Translations under genes and position numbers: made by a program
In this document: positions 54,483 through 63,430 of the stretch, piece after piece
Layout of the letters: the number at the start of each line of letters is the position of its first letter
How positions within the stretch are numbered: position 1 is the first letter of the stretch
The notes under the pieces: model-generated
Database searches by the model: none
What the model was told of the DNA's origin: nothing
What the model saw: only the letters and a program-made list of their open reading frames with translations
Assembly (NCBI GenBank): GCA_963722495.1
Contig: CAVRND010000028.1
Coordinates: 62,001 to 126,000 of the forward strand
Source: Hyphomicrobium_A sp963722495
GTDB taxonomy: Bacteria > Pseudomonadota > Alphaproteobacteria > Rhizobiales > Hyphomicrobiaceae
DNA: 64,000 bases
Reading direction: 5' to 3'

Positions 54483-56321
54483 ATGCCCGTCACCGCCAAC
54501 GTCGCCGGCCTGTTCGCCGGCATCACACTCGGCATCAACTTCGTTGCGGGTCCCGCCGCGGCGGAGCCCATCGCGCCGATCCCGAACGACTACTTTCTGA
54601 CGTCCAGCCAGCCGCTCGTGCTCGACGTACGCGAGAAGCTGCTCAAAACGCTTCCGGAGGGGACGACACAGGCCGACCGTGACGCGCTGTGGATGTATTA
54701 TGCCGGGCGCAGCGAGCCGGTGTGGGTGGGCAAGAGCGGATTCACGCGCAACGCTGATGCCGTTATCGCCGAGATCAAGCGCGCAGGCGATTGGGGTCTC
54801 GACGCTGCCGCGTTCGATCTTCCGCCAGCGCCGGACAGTTCGGAAAAGGCGCGCGCCGAAGCCGAGCTCGGGCTCTCGCTCGCGGTGTTGAAATACGCAC
54901 GTTATGCGCGCGGCGGACGCATTGACGATCCCACAACGCGGTTGAGCTCGTATCTCGATCGCAAGCCACAGGTTCGCCCGCCGTTTCTCGTCATGACGGA
55001 CATCGCCGCTTCGGATGCGCCGGATGACTATCTGCGCAAGTTGAACCCCCAGAGCGAGCAGTTCGAGCGTCTGCGCCAGCAGTATCTGGCACGGCGCGAC
55101 GGCACACCGCAGCAGGTCGTGGCGATCCCGGCCAAGGGCAACAAGATCTATCCCGGCAACGCCAACGCGGACATCGCGCTTATCCGCCAGCGTCTGCATG
55201 TCCCGATCTTCGACGGCGAGCCTGAACGCTACGACGACGCTCTGGTGGAAGCTGTGAAGGCCTTCCAGACGAAGCGCGACATCTCGCCGGCCAACGGCAT
55301 CATCAATGCCAAGACGCGCCGCGCCTTCAACGAAGGCAAGGAGGTGTCAGCCAGCACGTTGCTCGCCAACATGGAAGAGTGGCGCTGGATGCCTCAGGAT
55401 CTCGGTGCGACCCACGTCATGGTCAACATTCCCGAGTACATGGTGCGCGTCATCAACAATGGACAAGTCGTCCATTCCGAACGCGTCATCGTCGGCGAGC
55501 TCGACAAGCAGACGCCTGTTTTCTCGCAGGATCTCGAGACGATCTACTTCCACCCGCGCTGGAACGTGCCCGAGAGCATCAAGGTGAATGAGATTGGGCC
55601 GGCCATCGCGCGCGGAAGACGCAGAGACATGGTCGTGATGCGAAACGGCAAGGTGATCAAGCCAAGCAAAGTTAACTGGTCGAGAGCCGACATTCGCGAC
55701 TACGACGTCTTTCAGCCGTCGGGTCCTGACAACGCGCTCGGGCTGATGAAGTTTACGTTCCCCAACAAGCATTCCGTCTACATGCACGACACCCAGAACA
55801 AGGGACTGTTCAGCTCGGCGGAGCGTACGTTCAGCCACGGTTGCGTGCGCGTGCAAAACCCGCAGCGCCTCGCTGAGGTGCTGCTCGGCATCGACAAGGG
55901 TTGGAAGCCAGAGGATGTCGCGGCGCTGCTTAAGGGCGATCCCGCGGAGAACGGCGTTCCTCTCAATCATCACATCCCGGTGCATATCACCTACTTCACG
56001 GCGCAGGTCGACGCCGACGGCGAAGTGACCACCGAAGAGGATGTGTACGGCCACGAGAAGCGCATCACGCAGGCACTGCAAGGCAAGTGGGACTCCATCA
56101 AGAAGGGTTCCGATCATCTTGCCCAGGTGGAGATGGCGGGCCGCTTTGAGGACGCTGAACGCTCCGGCCGCGCCAAAGTACGCCGCAGCGGCAGCAGCCG
56201 CCGCGTCGCCAGCAGGAACTCCGGCCGTCGAAGCTACGGTGGTGGCGGTGGTGGTGCACAGCGCATCGTCAGCCGCGGCAACTCGGCAAATGACATCTTC
56301 CGTCAGAGTTTCGGCAATTAG
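54483..56321 (+). CDS. large exported L,D-transpeptidase
   Basis: A 612-residue YcbB/LdtD-like enzyme. Signal peptide MPVTANVAGLFAGITLGINF-VAGPAAA. N-terminal scaffold region, a peptidoglycan-binding domain (NADIALIRQRLHVPIFDGEP, VEAVKAFQTKRDISPANGII; about residues 220-285), then the YkuD catalytic domain (VNIPEYMVRVINNGQVVHSE; YMHDTQNKGLFSSAERTFSH; catalytic Cys454 in SHGCVRVQN). The C-terminus is basic and glycine-rich. Forms 3-3 cross-links. It abuts the GT51 gene (TGA then ATG with no gap), implying a two-enzyme unit. Second L,D-transpeptidase of the window. Confidence 0.94.
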   Translation: MPVTANVAGLFAGITLGINFVAGPAAAEPIAPIPNDYFLTSSQPLVLDVREKLLKTLPEGTTQADRDALWMYYAGRSEPVWVGKSGFTRNADAVIAEIKRAGDWGLDAAAFDLPPAPDSSEKARAEAELGLSLAVLKYARYARGGRIDDPTTRLSSYLDRKPQVRPPFLVMTDIAASDAPDDYLRKLNPQSEQFERLRQQYLARRDGTPQQVVAIPAKGNKIYPGNANADIALIRQRLHVPIFDGEPERYDDALVEAVKAFQTKRDISPANGIINAKTRRAFNEGKEVSASTLLANMEEWRWMPQDLGATHVMVNIPEYMVRVINNGQVVHSERVIVGELDKQTPVFSQDLETIYFHPRWNVPESIKVNEIGPAIARGRRRDMVVMRNGKVIKPSKVNWSRADIRDYDVFQPSGPDNALGLMKFTFPNKHSVYMHDTQNKGLFSSAERTFSHGCVRVQNPQRLAEVLLGIDKGWKPEDVAALLKGDPAENGVPLNHHIPVHITYFTAQVDADGEVTTEEDVYGHEKRITQALQGKWDSIKKGSDHLAQVEMAGRFEDAERSGRAKVRRSGSSRRVASRNSGRRSYGGGGGGAQRIVSRGNSANDIFRQSFGN

Positions 56322-56535
56322 TCCGGCGCCATTTGATCGGCGCACGTGCAGCCAAACACTTCGCTCAGTCGCATCGCGCGACTGAGCGTTTCGGGCTATG
56401 TCGCATCGGCAAATTTGAGCGATAAAAATATCAGCGTTTCATTCGCCAAAGATAAAGCCTTTCATTGGGCTTTGATTGCGCAGCCCATCGCGCTGGTGAT
56501 CAGTGTTCGCGGCTACGTAGTCGACGAGTGAGGGC

Positions 56536-57300
56536 ATGATGTTTTCGAAGGGTGCTTGTGGTATGCTGGCCGGCGTGGCGGCGCTGGCGGCATTCGCTCT
56601 GGCGCAGCCCGCCAGTGCGCTGACGATGAAGCAGTGCAGCGAGAAATACAAATCCGCGAGCGATGCCGGTGCCGTCGGCTCCGCGACCTGGAACGACTTC
56701 CGCAAGGCCGAATGCGGCGAGGGCGCCACGATGGCGCTCAAGAAGGTCAAGGCAGAAAAGATCAAAGCCGAAAAGGTCAAGACCGAAAAGGTCAAGACAG
56801 GAACCAGCATGCACGAATGCAGCATGAACTTCAAAGCCGCGAAGGACGCCGGCACGCTCGGCGGTATGACGTGGAACGAGTTCCGCAAGGCTGGCTGTGT
56901 CGCCAAGACGGCGGCGACGCCCCCACCTGCCGCCAAGAAGGAAGCCGCTGCTGCGCGGCAGGAAGCGACCACCAAAGTGACCGAGAAGGAATGCAGCGCG
57001 CGCTACCAGTCGGCGAAGACCGCCGGCACCCTCGGCGCCATGACGTGGAACGAGTTCCGTTCCGCCGGATGCCCGACCACGATGGCCAGAAACAACGGCA
57101 GCATGCTGCCCACCATGGGCTCGATCTTTCCCGCTTCCATCGCCAAAAAGTATGCGGGCCAGAAGGCCGGCAGGGCCCGCATGCTGACCTGCCGCGACCA
57201 GTACGAGGCGAACAAGGCAGCCGGCATCACCGCGCCGAAATGGACGGAGGTAGGTGGCGGCTACTACAGCGAGTGCAACAAGCGGCTTAGCCAACACTAA
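56536..57300 (+). CDS. exported Cys-bracketed repeat protein
   Basis: A 254-residue protein. Signal peptide LAGVAALAAFALAQPASA, then four related units of about 31 residues, each with a cysteine at both ends. Units begin KQCSEKYKSASDAGAVG, HECSMNFKAAKDAGTLG, KECSARYQSAKTAGTLG and LTCRDQYEANKAAGITA; the first three continue with TWN(D/E)FR and end in a cysteine. Units 1 and 2 are joined by a lysine repeat (KVKAEKIKAEKVKTEKVKTG). The fourth is more divergent. Each unit probably forms a disulfide-stabilised helical hairpin. Function unknown. GTGAGGGC precedes the start. Confidence 0.8.
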   Translation: MMFSKGACGMLAGVAALAAFALAQPASALTMKQCSEKYKSASDAGAVGSATWNDFRKAECGEGATMALKKVKAEKIKAEKVKTEKVKTGTSMHECSMNFKAAKDAGTLGGMTWNEFRKAGCVAKTAATPPPAAKKEAAAARQEATTKVTEKECSARYQSAKTAGTLGAMTWNEFRSAGCPTTMARNNGSMLPTMGSIFPASIAKKYAGQKAGRARMLTCRDQYEANKAAGITAPKWTEVGGGYYSECNKRLSQH

Positions 57301-57338
57301 CGAATTTCAACACGACAGAGCATCGATAGGAGAACGAC

Positions 57339-57818
57339 ATGGGACTGCTTGATGAAGCGCTGAAACAGCTCACGCAAGGCGGCCAGGGCGGCACCGGCAA
57401 TCAGCCGCTAGCGACAATACTACAAGATCTGCTGGTGGGCCCCCAAGCGGGCAACCAGCCGGGCGCGCAACAGCAAGCCTCGATACCTCAGGCGTCTGCT
57501 CCGCAGGCCAATGCCGGACAGGATGCCGGAGCTCTCGGCGGCCTCGGCGGCCTGCTCGCGCAGTTGCAAGCTGCCGGGCTAGATAACGTCGTCAAATCGT
57601 GGGTCGGCACGGGCCAGAACCAGCCAGTGCAGCCCGACGCGCTCGGCGACGCACTCGGCAAGAAGACCGTCACGCAGATGGCCGACAAGGCCGGCTGCAG
57701 CAAGGACGATCTGTTGGCACAGCTGGCGAGCGCTCTTCCCGGGCTGATCGACAAGCTGACGCAAAACGGCCGCATCCCGACGCAGCAGGAGGTCAGTCAG
57801 CGTCTTGCGAGCCGCTGA
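57339..57818 (+). CDS. YidB-family (DUF937) protein
   Basis: A 159-residue protein with YidB start MGLLDEALKQLTQGGQGGTG, a glutamine/alanine-rich linker, and the conserved end LQAAGLDNVVKSWVGTGQNQ, PVQPDALGDALGKKTVTQMA, LLAQLASALPGLIDKLTQNG. Function of the family is unknown. ATAGGAGAACGAC precedes ATG 57339. Terminator follows. Confidence 0.92.
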   Translation: MGLLDEALKQLTQGGQGGTGNQPLATILQDLLVGPQAGNQPGAQQQASIPQASAPQANAGQDAGALGGLGGLLAQLQAAGLDNVVKSWVGTGQNQPVQPDALGDALGKKTVTQMADKAGCSKDDLLAQLASALPGLIDKLTQNGRIPTQQEVSQRLASR

Positions 57819-57842
57819 TACCTCCCGCCTGTGACGAATACC

Positions 57843-57884
57843 AGAAGGCCGGCGCGTGCTCCCGAGCATACGCCGGCCTTTTCT
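57843..57884 (+). terminator. intrinsic terminator after yidB-like gene
   Basis: AGAAGGCCGGCG at 57843-57854 pairs with CGCCGGCCTTTT-TCT at 57871-57884 around a 16-nt loop that can itself pair (TGCTC/GAGCA). It ends in a T run, 25 bp past the stop. Confidence 0.85.
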
Positions 57885-58015
57885 CATGCCGGCCCTACGC
57901 TGGCTCGTTCGTTGCAAATCTGCGACCCACGCTCCCCCCGATAGCACCCTCATGACAGTCACGCGGTCTTCGTCAGCCGTGGCCGTCAACGAGAACGTGG
58001 GTTACAAGACGCACA

Positions 58016-58483
58016 ATGAATCGCAAACCGAAGACGACAACCGTCAAGGACGACGGCCGCGAGGCAGCGCGACGCGCCGAGCAATTCAAGCGCGTGCGCG
58101 ATGCGCATCAGACGGAGCTGGCCGAGGACTACGTCGAGCTCATCGCCGATCTCATCGAAGAGAAGGGCGAAGCACGCCTTGTCGATCTGGCGGAGCGGCT
58201 CGGCGTCACCAAGGCGACGGTGAACAACACCATCCAGCGTCTACAGCGCGATGGCTTCGTCACCAGCGAGCCGTATCGTGCCATTTTTCTCACCGACAAG
58301 GGACGCAAGGTTGCAGCCGCCTCGCGCGAGCGTCACCTCATCGTGCGCGATTTGCTCGTTTCGCTCGGCGTCGACGCCGAGACGGCGGACGCCGATGCCG
58401 AGGGCATCGAGCACCATGTCAGCAAAACGACACTCGAAGCGATGCGCAAGCACCTCGCTAAACCGCGGCGTCCCCGCGGATAA
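58016..58483 (+). CDS. mntR: manganese-dependent regulator MntR
   Basis: A 155-residue DtxR/MntR-family metalloregulator. N-terminal AEQFKRVRDAHQTELAEDYV, winged helix ARLVDLAERLGVTKATVNNT and IQRLQRDGFVTSEPYRAIFL, then the metal-binding and dimerisation region RERHLIVRDLLVSLGVDAET and ADAEGIEHHVSKTTLEAMRK. Represses manganese uptake genes (mntH/sit) when Mn2+ is sufficient. No transporter gene is beside it. ATG 58016 lacks a strong ribosome site. Confidence 0.94.
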   Translation: MNRKPKTTTVKDDGREAARRAEQFKRVRDAHQTELAEDYVELIADLIEEKGEARLVDLAERLGVTKATVNNTIQRLQRDGFVTSEPYRAIFLTDKGRKVAAASRERHLIVRDLLVSLGVDAETADADAEGIEHHVSKTTLEAMRKHLAKPRRPRG

Positions 58484-58661
58484 GCACGCCCGTCTGGCGC
58501 TTAACTACGTCAGATCGGTTATGCGCGTCGCCCCGCCACTTAAGATACGTTCGTACGCGATTGCGCATGAATTGACGCGGCGGCAGGGCGGTTTTTTCCT
58601 GCCCGCCAGCGTTCAGGCTCGATAGTATCCGAGCGGGGAAGCTGAGACAGGAGCTGGTCGT

Positions 58662-59567
58662 ATGGGCATCGCCCGCGGAGCCATCGCACTACTGGCGCAA
58701 GAGGCGGCGCGGCGGCCGTTTACTGGCAAGCTGGCAACTCTCGGCCGCCAGCGCATACATGCCTCGAGCGAGGAGGCGACGCGGCAGATGCAAAGGTTCG
58801 GCATCGTACCCCGCCGGACCCTTACCGACCCCGTTGATGACGTGTCGTTATTCGAGGCGCTCGGTTTCGACACGGTGCACAGCTACGACTACAGCGATTA
58901 CGAGGCCGCCACCTACCTGCTGGACCTCAACAGCGGTGTTGTTCCCGACGGCGCCACCGGCGCGTACGATGTCGTCTTCGACAGCGGGACGATCGAGCAC
59001 GTATTTCATGTCCCCAACTCGCTCAAAACGATTGTGGAGATGACCAAGGTCGGGGGCCGAATAATCCTGCTCTCCCCCTCGTCGAACCACTTGGACCACG
59101 GCTTCTATATGTTTTCGCCGACGCTCTTTTGCGACTACTTCGCGACCAACAAGCTGGAAGTCGAGACGAGCTATCTGGTGCGCTACTCACCCGATCCAGG
59201 CGCCGCGTGGAAAGTCTACCGGTACCACCCTCGCGAGTGGGACACCTTGCAGATCGGCGGCCTCGACGGCAGGCCCTACCTCAATTTCATGGTCGCGAAG
59301 AAGACGGAGCACTCGACCAGCGGGGTCATTCCGCAGCAGAACTTCTACGCCTCGACGTCGGCCCAATACGGCGGATCTCGCCTCGCAGACGATGCCGCCG
59401 CGCAGGCTGCAGATGTCGCTGACGCCGCGAGCTCGGGAGGCGCGGGAATGCGGCAGGCGGCGCGCGAGGCCCTCGGGCGTGTGCCCGGTGCATTGGCACT
59501 CGCACAGAAAATCGTGCGCCAGGCTCGCAAGGCGCTCCTGAACAAGCCGCTCGTGGGCCGGTTCTGA
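58662..59567 (+). CDS. SAM-dependent methyltransferase-like protein
   Basis: A 301-residue protein. The central region GAYDVVFDSGTIEHVFHVPN with SLKTIVEMTKVGGRIILLSP resembles motifs 4-6 of class I methyltransferases; the upstream glycine-rich loop is poorly conserved (VSLFEALGFDTVHSYDYSDY). A C-terminal extension of alanine-rich sequence and RQARKALLNKPLVGRF is unlike core methyltransferases. Such proteins are often linked to surface glycan modification; no neighbour confirms it. CAGGAGCTGG lies before ATG 58662. Confidence 0.75.
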   Translation: MGIARGAIALLAQEAARRPFTGKLATLGRQRIHASSEEATRQMQRFGIVPRRTLTDPVDDVSLFEALGFDTVHSYDYSDYEAATYLLDLNSGVVPDGATGAYDVVFDSGTIEHVFHVPNSLKTIVEMTKVGGRIILLSPSSNHLDHGFYMFSPTLFCDYFATNKLEVETSYLVRYSPDPGAAWKVYRYHPREWDTLQIGGLDGRPYLNFMVAKKTEHSTSGVIPQQNFYASTSAQYGGSRLADDAAAQAADVADAASSGGAGMRQAAREALGRVPGALALAQKIVRQARKALLNKPLVGRF

Positions 59568-59579
59568 TTGCAAGCGCGC

Positions 59580-60044
59580 TTACTTGCTGATCGGGGCGTA
59601 GAAGACGCTGTCGATCTCGACGATGTCGTCGTCGAATAGGCGGCGGACCTCGACCATCGTGCGGGGCGGATACGGCGGCTTGCCCCAAAGCTCCTCCTGT
59701 ACCTTGTCCACCATCGGCGCAAAACGCTTCAAGTCACTGACGTACACGGTGAGCCGCACACAATCCTGCAAACTCGCGCGCTCGGATTGCGCGATCAGTT
59801 TGAGATTGAGGAACGCGCGAAGGATGCGGGCTTGAGGATCCTGCACCAATGCGTTGGTGGCGGGATCGACACCCTGCATGCCGGCGACGAAGACGAAGTC
59901 TCCGGCCCTGGCGCCCAAACTCCAGGTGCCTTCCGCTTTGATGGCGCCAGGCGGGCTTAGCGTCTTCACACGGGTCGGCGGCGGCGACTGCGCAAGGCTC
60001 AGGCTAGAGGCCATGGCTACTGCCACCGCGCTCGAGGGGAACAA
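59580..60044 (-). CDS. RidA-family protein with N-terminal signal-like segment
   Basis: About 154 residues. Rid fold: GARAGDFVFVAGMQGVDPAT, ARILRAFLNLKLIAQSERAS, LQDCVRLTVYVSDLKRFAPM (conserved Arg of the active site), PPRTMVEVRRLFDDDIVEID. The first 20 residues (SSAVAVAMASSLSLAQSPPP) look like a signal peptide, whereas classical RidA is cytosolic. RidA removes reactive enamine/imine intermediates; for exported subfamilies the role is unknown. Start ATG 60044 or ATG 60014. Confidence 0.87.
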   Translation of the reverse strand: MFPSSAVAVAMASSLSLAQSPPPTRVKTLSPPGAIKAEGTWSLGARAGDFVFVAGMQGVDPATNALVQDPQARILRAFLNLKLIAQSERASLQDCVRLTVYVSDLKRFAPMVDKVQEELWGKPPYPPRTMVEVRRLFDDDIVEIDSVFYAPISK

Positions 60045-60226
60045 GCCGCCGCAAGATTAGGCCCTCCGTTTTGAGCAAGGTAGCCGCGGATTTCTTAAAA
60101 TCCGTGCGTATCGATATCAAAATATTGTCTGAGCCAGCCCAGCAGCGCACGGTCAGGGGCGATTTGCTGATCGCGTCGCGATGAGCCGATGCTTGCCTTC
60201 CGTGCAAGATCCCAACGAGGGCCAAA

Positions 60227-63200
60227 ATGGCGAGCGAGGTATTAGGCACGGGGCGGACTTGGCGCGCGCTCGCCGCGTGCAGCATTGCCGCTGTCCTGGC
60301 TCTCGCTGCGGTCTGGCATGCGCCGCGCGCCCGAGCGCAAGAGGCCATCGCCAAATTCGATCCGGCGGTCCGGCCCGAGTACCGCGAACCCGTGACACTC
60401 GCGAGCAAGGACGGCGTCCTAGAAGTCACCCTCACCGCGCATCAAGGGCACGCCAGTCTCGACACGGTGGCCAAGCCGGTCGAGAACATGCTCGTCTTCG
60501 GATACAAGCTGATCCGCGGCACGCCTTCAGATGGACAGACGTCGGGAGACAATTTGTATCCGGCGCCGACGCTGCAGGTCTTTCCCGGCGAGACGCTGAT
60601 CGTCCACTTCGAGAATGCGCTTAGCGGGCTGACGATCCGCGACTTCTTCGATCCGCGATATATCGCGAAGGGTGAGGAGGTGCCGCTCTATCCCGAGCAG
60701 CTGACCGCGTCGCCACTCAACCTGCACGTCCACGGGCTGCATGTGAGCCCGAAGGGAAATTCCGACAACGTGATGCTTCACATCCCCGCCGGGATGTCGA
60801 ACACCTACACCTATCGCATTCCCAAAAACATGCCGCAGGGCGCCTACTGGTACCACAGCCACCTGCATGGGCTCACCACACCGCACGTGTACTACGGGCT
60901 GGCAGGGCTGCTCGCCATCGGCCGCACCGACGGCAATCTTCCGCTGGTCACCAAGCACGACATTCCCATCCGTAACATGGTGCTGCAGTACAACGCGGTG
61001 TTCGATCGGGCGGGAGGTCTGGCGCAAATCAACAATCCCAACTGGCCGCAATGGGTCAGCACGAAGACACCGCCGGAAGGCGACGAGCTGGCCAAGGGCA
61101 CGTACCGGCCACTGCTCGCGCCGGTGAATTTCGCACAATCGAAAAAGGGAACGACAGTATGCGACCGTCTGGTTCTCGGGTCCGCTGTCGATCGAGAACT
61201 TCCGCGGACGCTTCGAGTTCATCCCGACCAATCTGCAGCGCTTTGGCGCCAAGCCCGGCGGTCCAAGCGGCGACGTCGAGGCCGACCTTTTGCTCCCCGA
61301 CTACAAGCGCGACGTGCAGTTCACGGTGAACGGGCTGTTCCAGCCGGTCATCAAAAGCAAGGCGGGGCAGACCGAGATCTGGGTGCTCGCGAACGTCAGC
61401 GACATCGCCTACATGAGCGTGCAGCTCACCGAGACGGCGACCGGCGCGCATCCCAAGATCGCCATCGTCGGCCAGGACGGCAATCCCAGCCCCGCGGTTC
61501 ACTATCCCGTTTTCGAAGACGGCACGCGGCTCGTAATACCGCCCGCCACGCGCTACGCGATCGCGGTGACGCTGCCGGAGAGCGGCGACCTCGTGCTCGA
61601 GATGCCGCCGATGGGGAGCGGCGCGCGGACGCTCAGCTCGCCGGGCGTTCTCTACGAGAATGACGGGACCGAGAACCCGCCGGCAACGCTCGGCACGTTG
61701 AGCGTGCGTGCCCTCGGCCATCAGCTATTTCGACGGTTTCTTCGTGTTCCCGACGCAGGTACTGGCGCGAGCGGTGCCGTCGGCGGGCCGCGGCGCCTCC
61801 GTAGCGTTCGCCGAGGGCCAGAAGCTCGACGCCTACGCGACGTTCGACGAGCTTTCGAAGCTGACGCCCGAAGTCACGCGCCAGCTCAAGATAACCGGCG
61901 GGTTCCTGAACGATCTGGCAAGCGCATCCGATCCCAAGGCGTTCGTCTACGCCTTCGACGGAACGGCTTTTCCCAACGTGCCGCTCCTACAGCCGCGGCT
62001 CAACTCCGTGGAGGAATGGACCTTCATCAACGACAACAATGATGAGCATCCGATCCACGTGCACGTGAACGACTTCCAAGTGACGAGCTACTTCGATCCG
62101 ACGACCGGCCTCAAAACCGGAGCGGAGATGTGGGAAGTCGACAATGCCAACGTACCGGCGCCTACCTTGGGATCGGGGGAATCGACCATCCAGTCTGGAA
62201 GTCTGTCGATACGCACCAAGTTCGAGGACTACACCGGTCTCTTCGTGATGCACTGCCATCGCCTCAACCACGAAGACAACGGGCTGATGACTTTGGTCAA
62301 TGTGATCCCGGAAGTCTCGACCTACGCCGTGGCGGTGCAAGGGTCGCCGGGCCGTGCAGCCGAGGTCAACGTTTACGACGGCAACGGCGACCGGCTCATC
62401 ACTACGGTTACGCCCTTCCCTGGGTTCGAAGGTGCGCCGAGCGTGGCCATGGGCGACATCAACGACGACAACGTCCTCGATCTTATCGTCGGTGCCGGCG
62501 AGGGCTACGCTCCCTTGGTCGTCGCCTACTCGGGCAAAGCGATAGGCGGCAAGGCCGCGTTCGAAACGCAAATCGCACGGTTTGTGGCATTCGATGCGAG
62601 CGCGCGCGGCGGAGTCGAGCGTGACAGCCGCGCAGATCGACGGGACGACGGCAGACAATATCATTGTCGGGTCCGGCCCCGGCATACCGAGCGAAGTGCG
62701 CGTGTTCGGCACGCAGCTGCCAGCTTCGCTCGACACGGCGCCGCCCCTCTTCTCGACCTTTACTCCTTACGCGAATGACAGCTCGGGCGTCAGTGTCGCC
62801 TCCGGATTTGTCGACTTTGCCACCGGCCGCTACAGCATCATCACGGCGCCCGGTCCCGGCACCCCAACGCAGGTGAAGGTCTTCACCCTATCGCTGATGA
62901 AGCCGCTCAACGCGCGGCCAGTCGACGTCGCGGCAAAGAACCAATGTCCCGGTCCCAAAGAGGCGGCGGTAACCGCCGCGTTCATGCCGTTCGGCATCGG
63001 CTACAGCGGCGGCGTCTCTCTCGCCACCGGCTGGGTCACCGGTTCATTGGGCGGCGCCGAGGCGATCATCGTCGGCCAACTCAGCGGCCCCGGAACGGTG
63101 AAGGTCTACTCGAGCGGCTCTGCGCTCCAGGGCGGCCCGAGAGTTTATTTGCAAAGCGCCGCGGTGCACACACCCGTTCCCATCTTCACCGACATCGCGC

Positions 63201-63427
63201 AATTCAAGCCGTTCGATCAGGCGTCCGGGGTACGCGTCGCCACGACCAGCACGACGGTCGGCGCCGACCTCCTCCTCAGCGGCGCGTCGCAAACAGACCG
63301 AACCGTAAGGGTTCGTAAATACCAGCTCGTCAAGCCAACGGCAGAAGCTGACACGCTTGTCGCCAAGCAGATCAACGAGGTTGGCACCATCACGGGTGCA
63401 TTTCCGGGCGTCCTAGGCGGTGATTGA
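60227..63427 (+). CDS. multicopper oxidase with C-terminal FG-GAP-like region, frameshifted
   Basis: An exported oxidase of about 1066 codons. Signal peptide ALAACSIAAVLALAAVWHAP. All four copper motifs are present: LNLHVHGLHV, YWYHSHLHG, DEHPIHVHVN and MHCHRLNHEDNGLM (T1 Cys included), so it should bind the full Cu set. Frame changes near 61160, 61710 and 62620 divide it into four parts. After the oxidase domains (about 60400-62320) come repeats such as EVNVYDGNGDRLITTVTPFP, APSVAMGDINDDNVLDLIVG and TDNIIVGSGPGIPSEVRVFG-like units, the FG-GAP/integrin-propeller pattern with Asp-rich calcium loops. Substrate unknown. ATG 60227 follows ACGAGGG. Confidence 0.85.
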
Positions 63428-63430
63428 GCA

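Noticed and set aside
53591..56321. A single fused GT51-L,D-transpeptidase protein
   Set aside because: The second gene begins with its own signal peptide, and a TGA in its frame lies directly before its ATG. Two abutting genes are more likely.
56346..56531. A 61-residue frame between the L,D-transpeptidase and the Cys-repeat gene
   Set aside because: No ribosome site or signal, and weak coding character. It probably is promoter and leader of the next gene.
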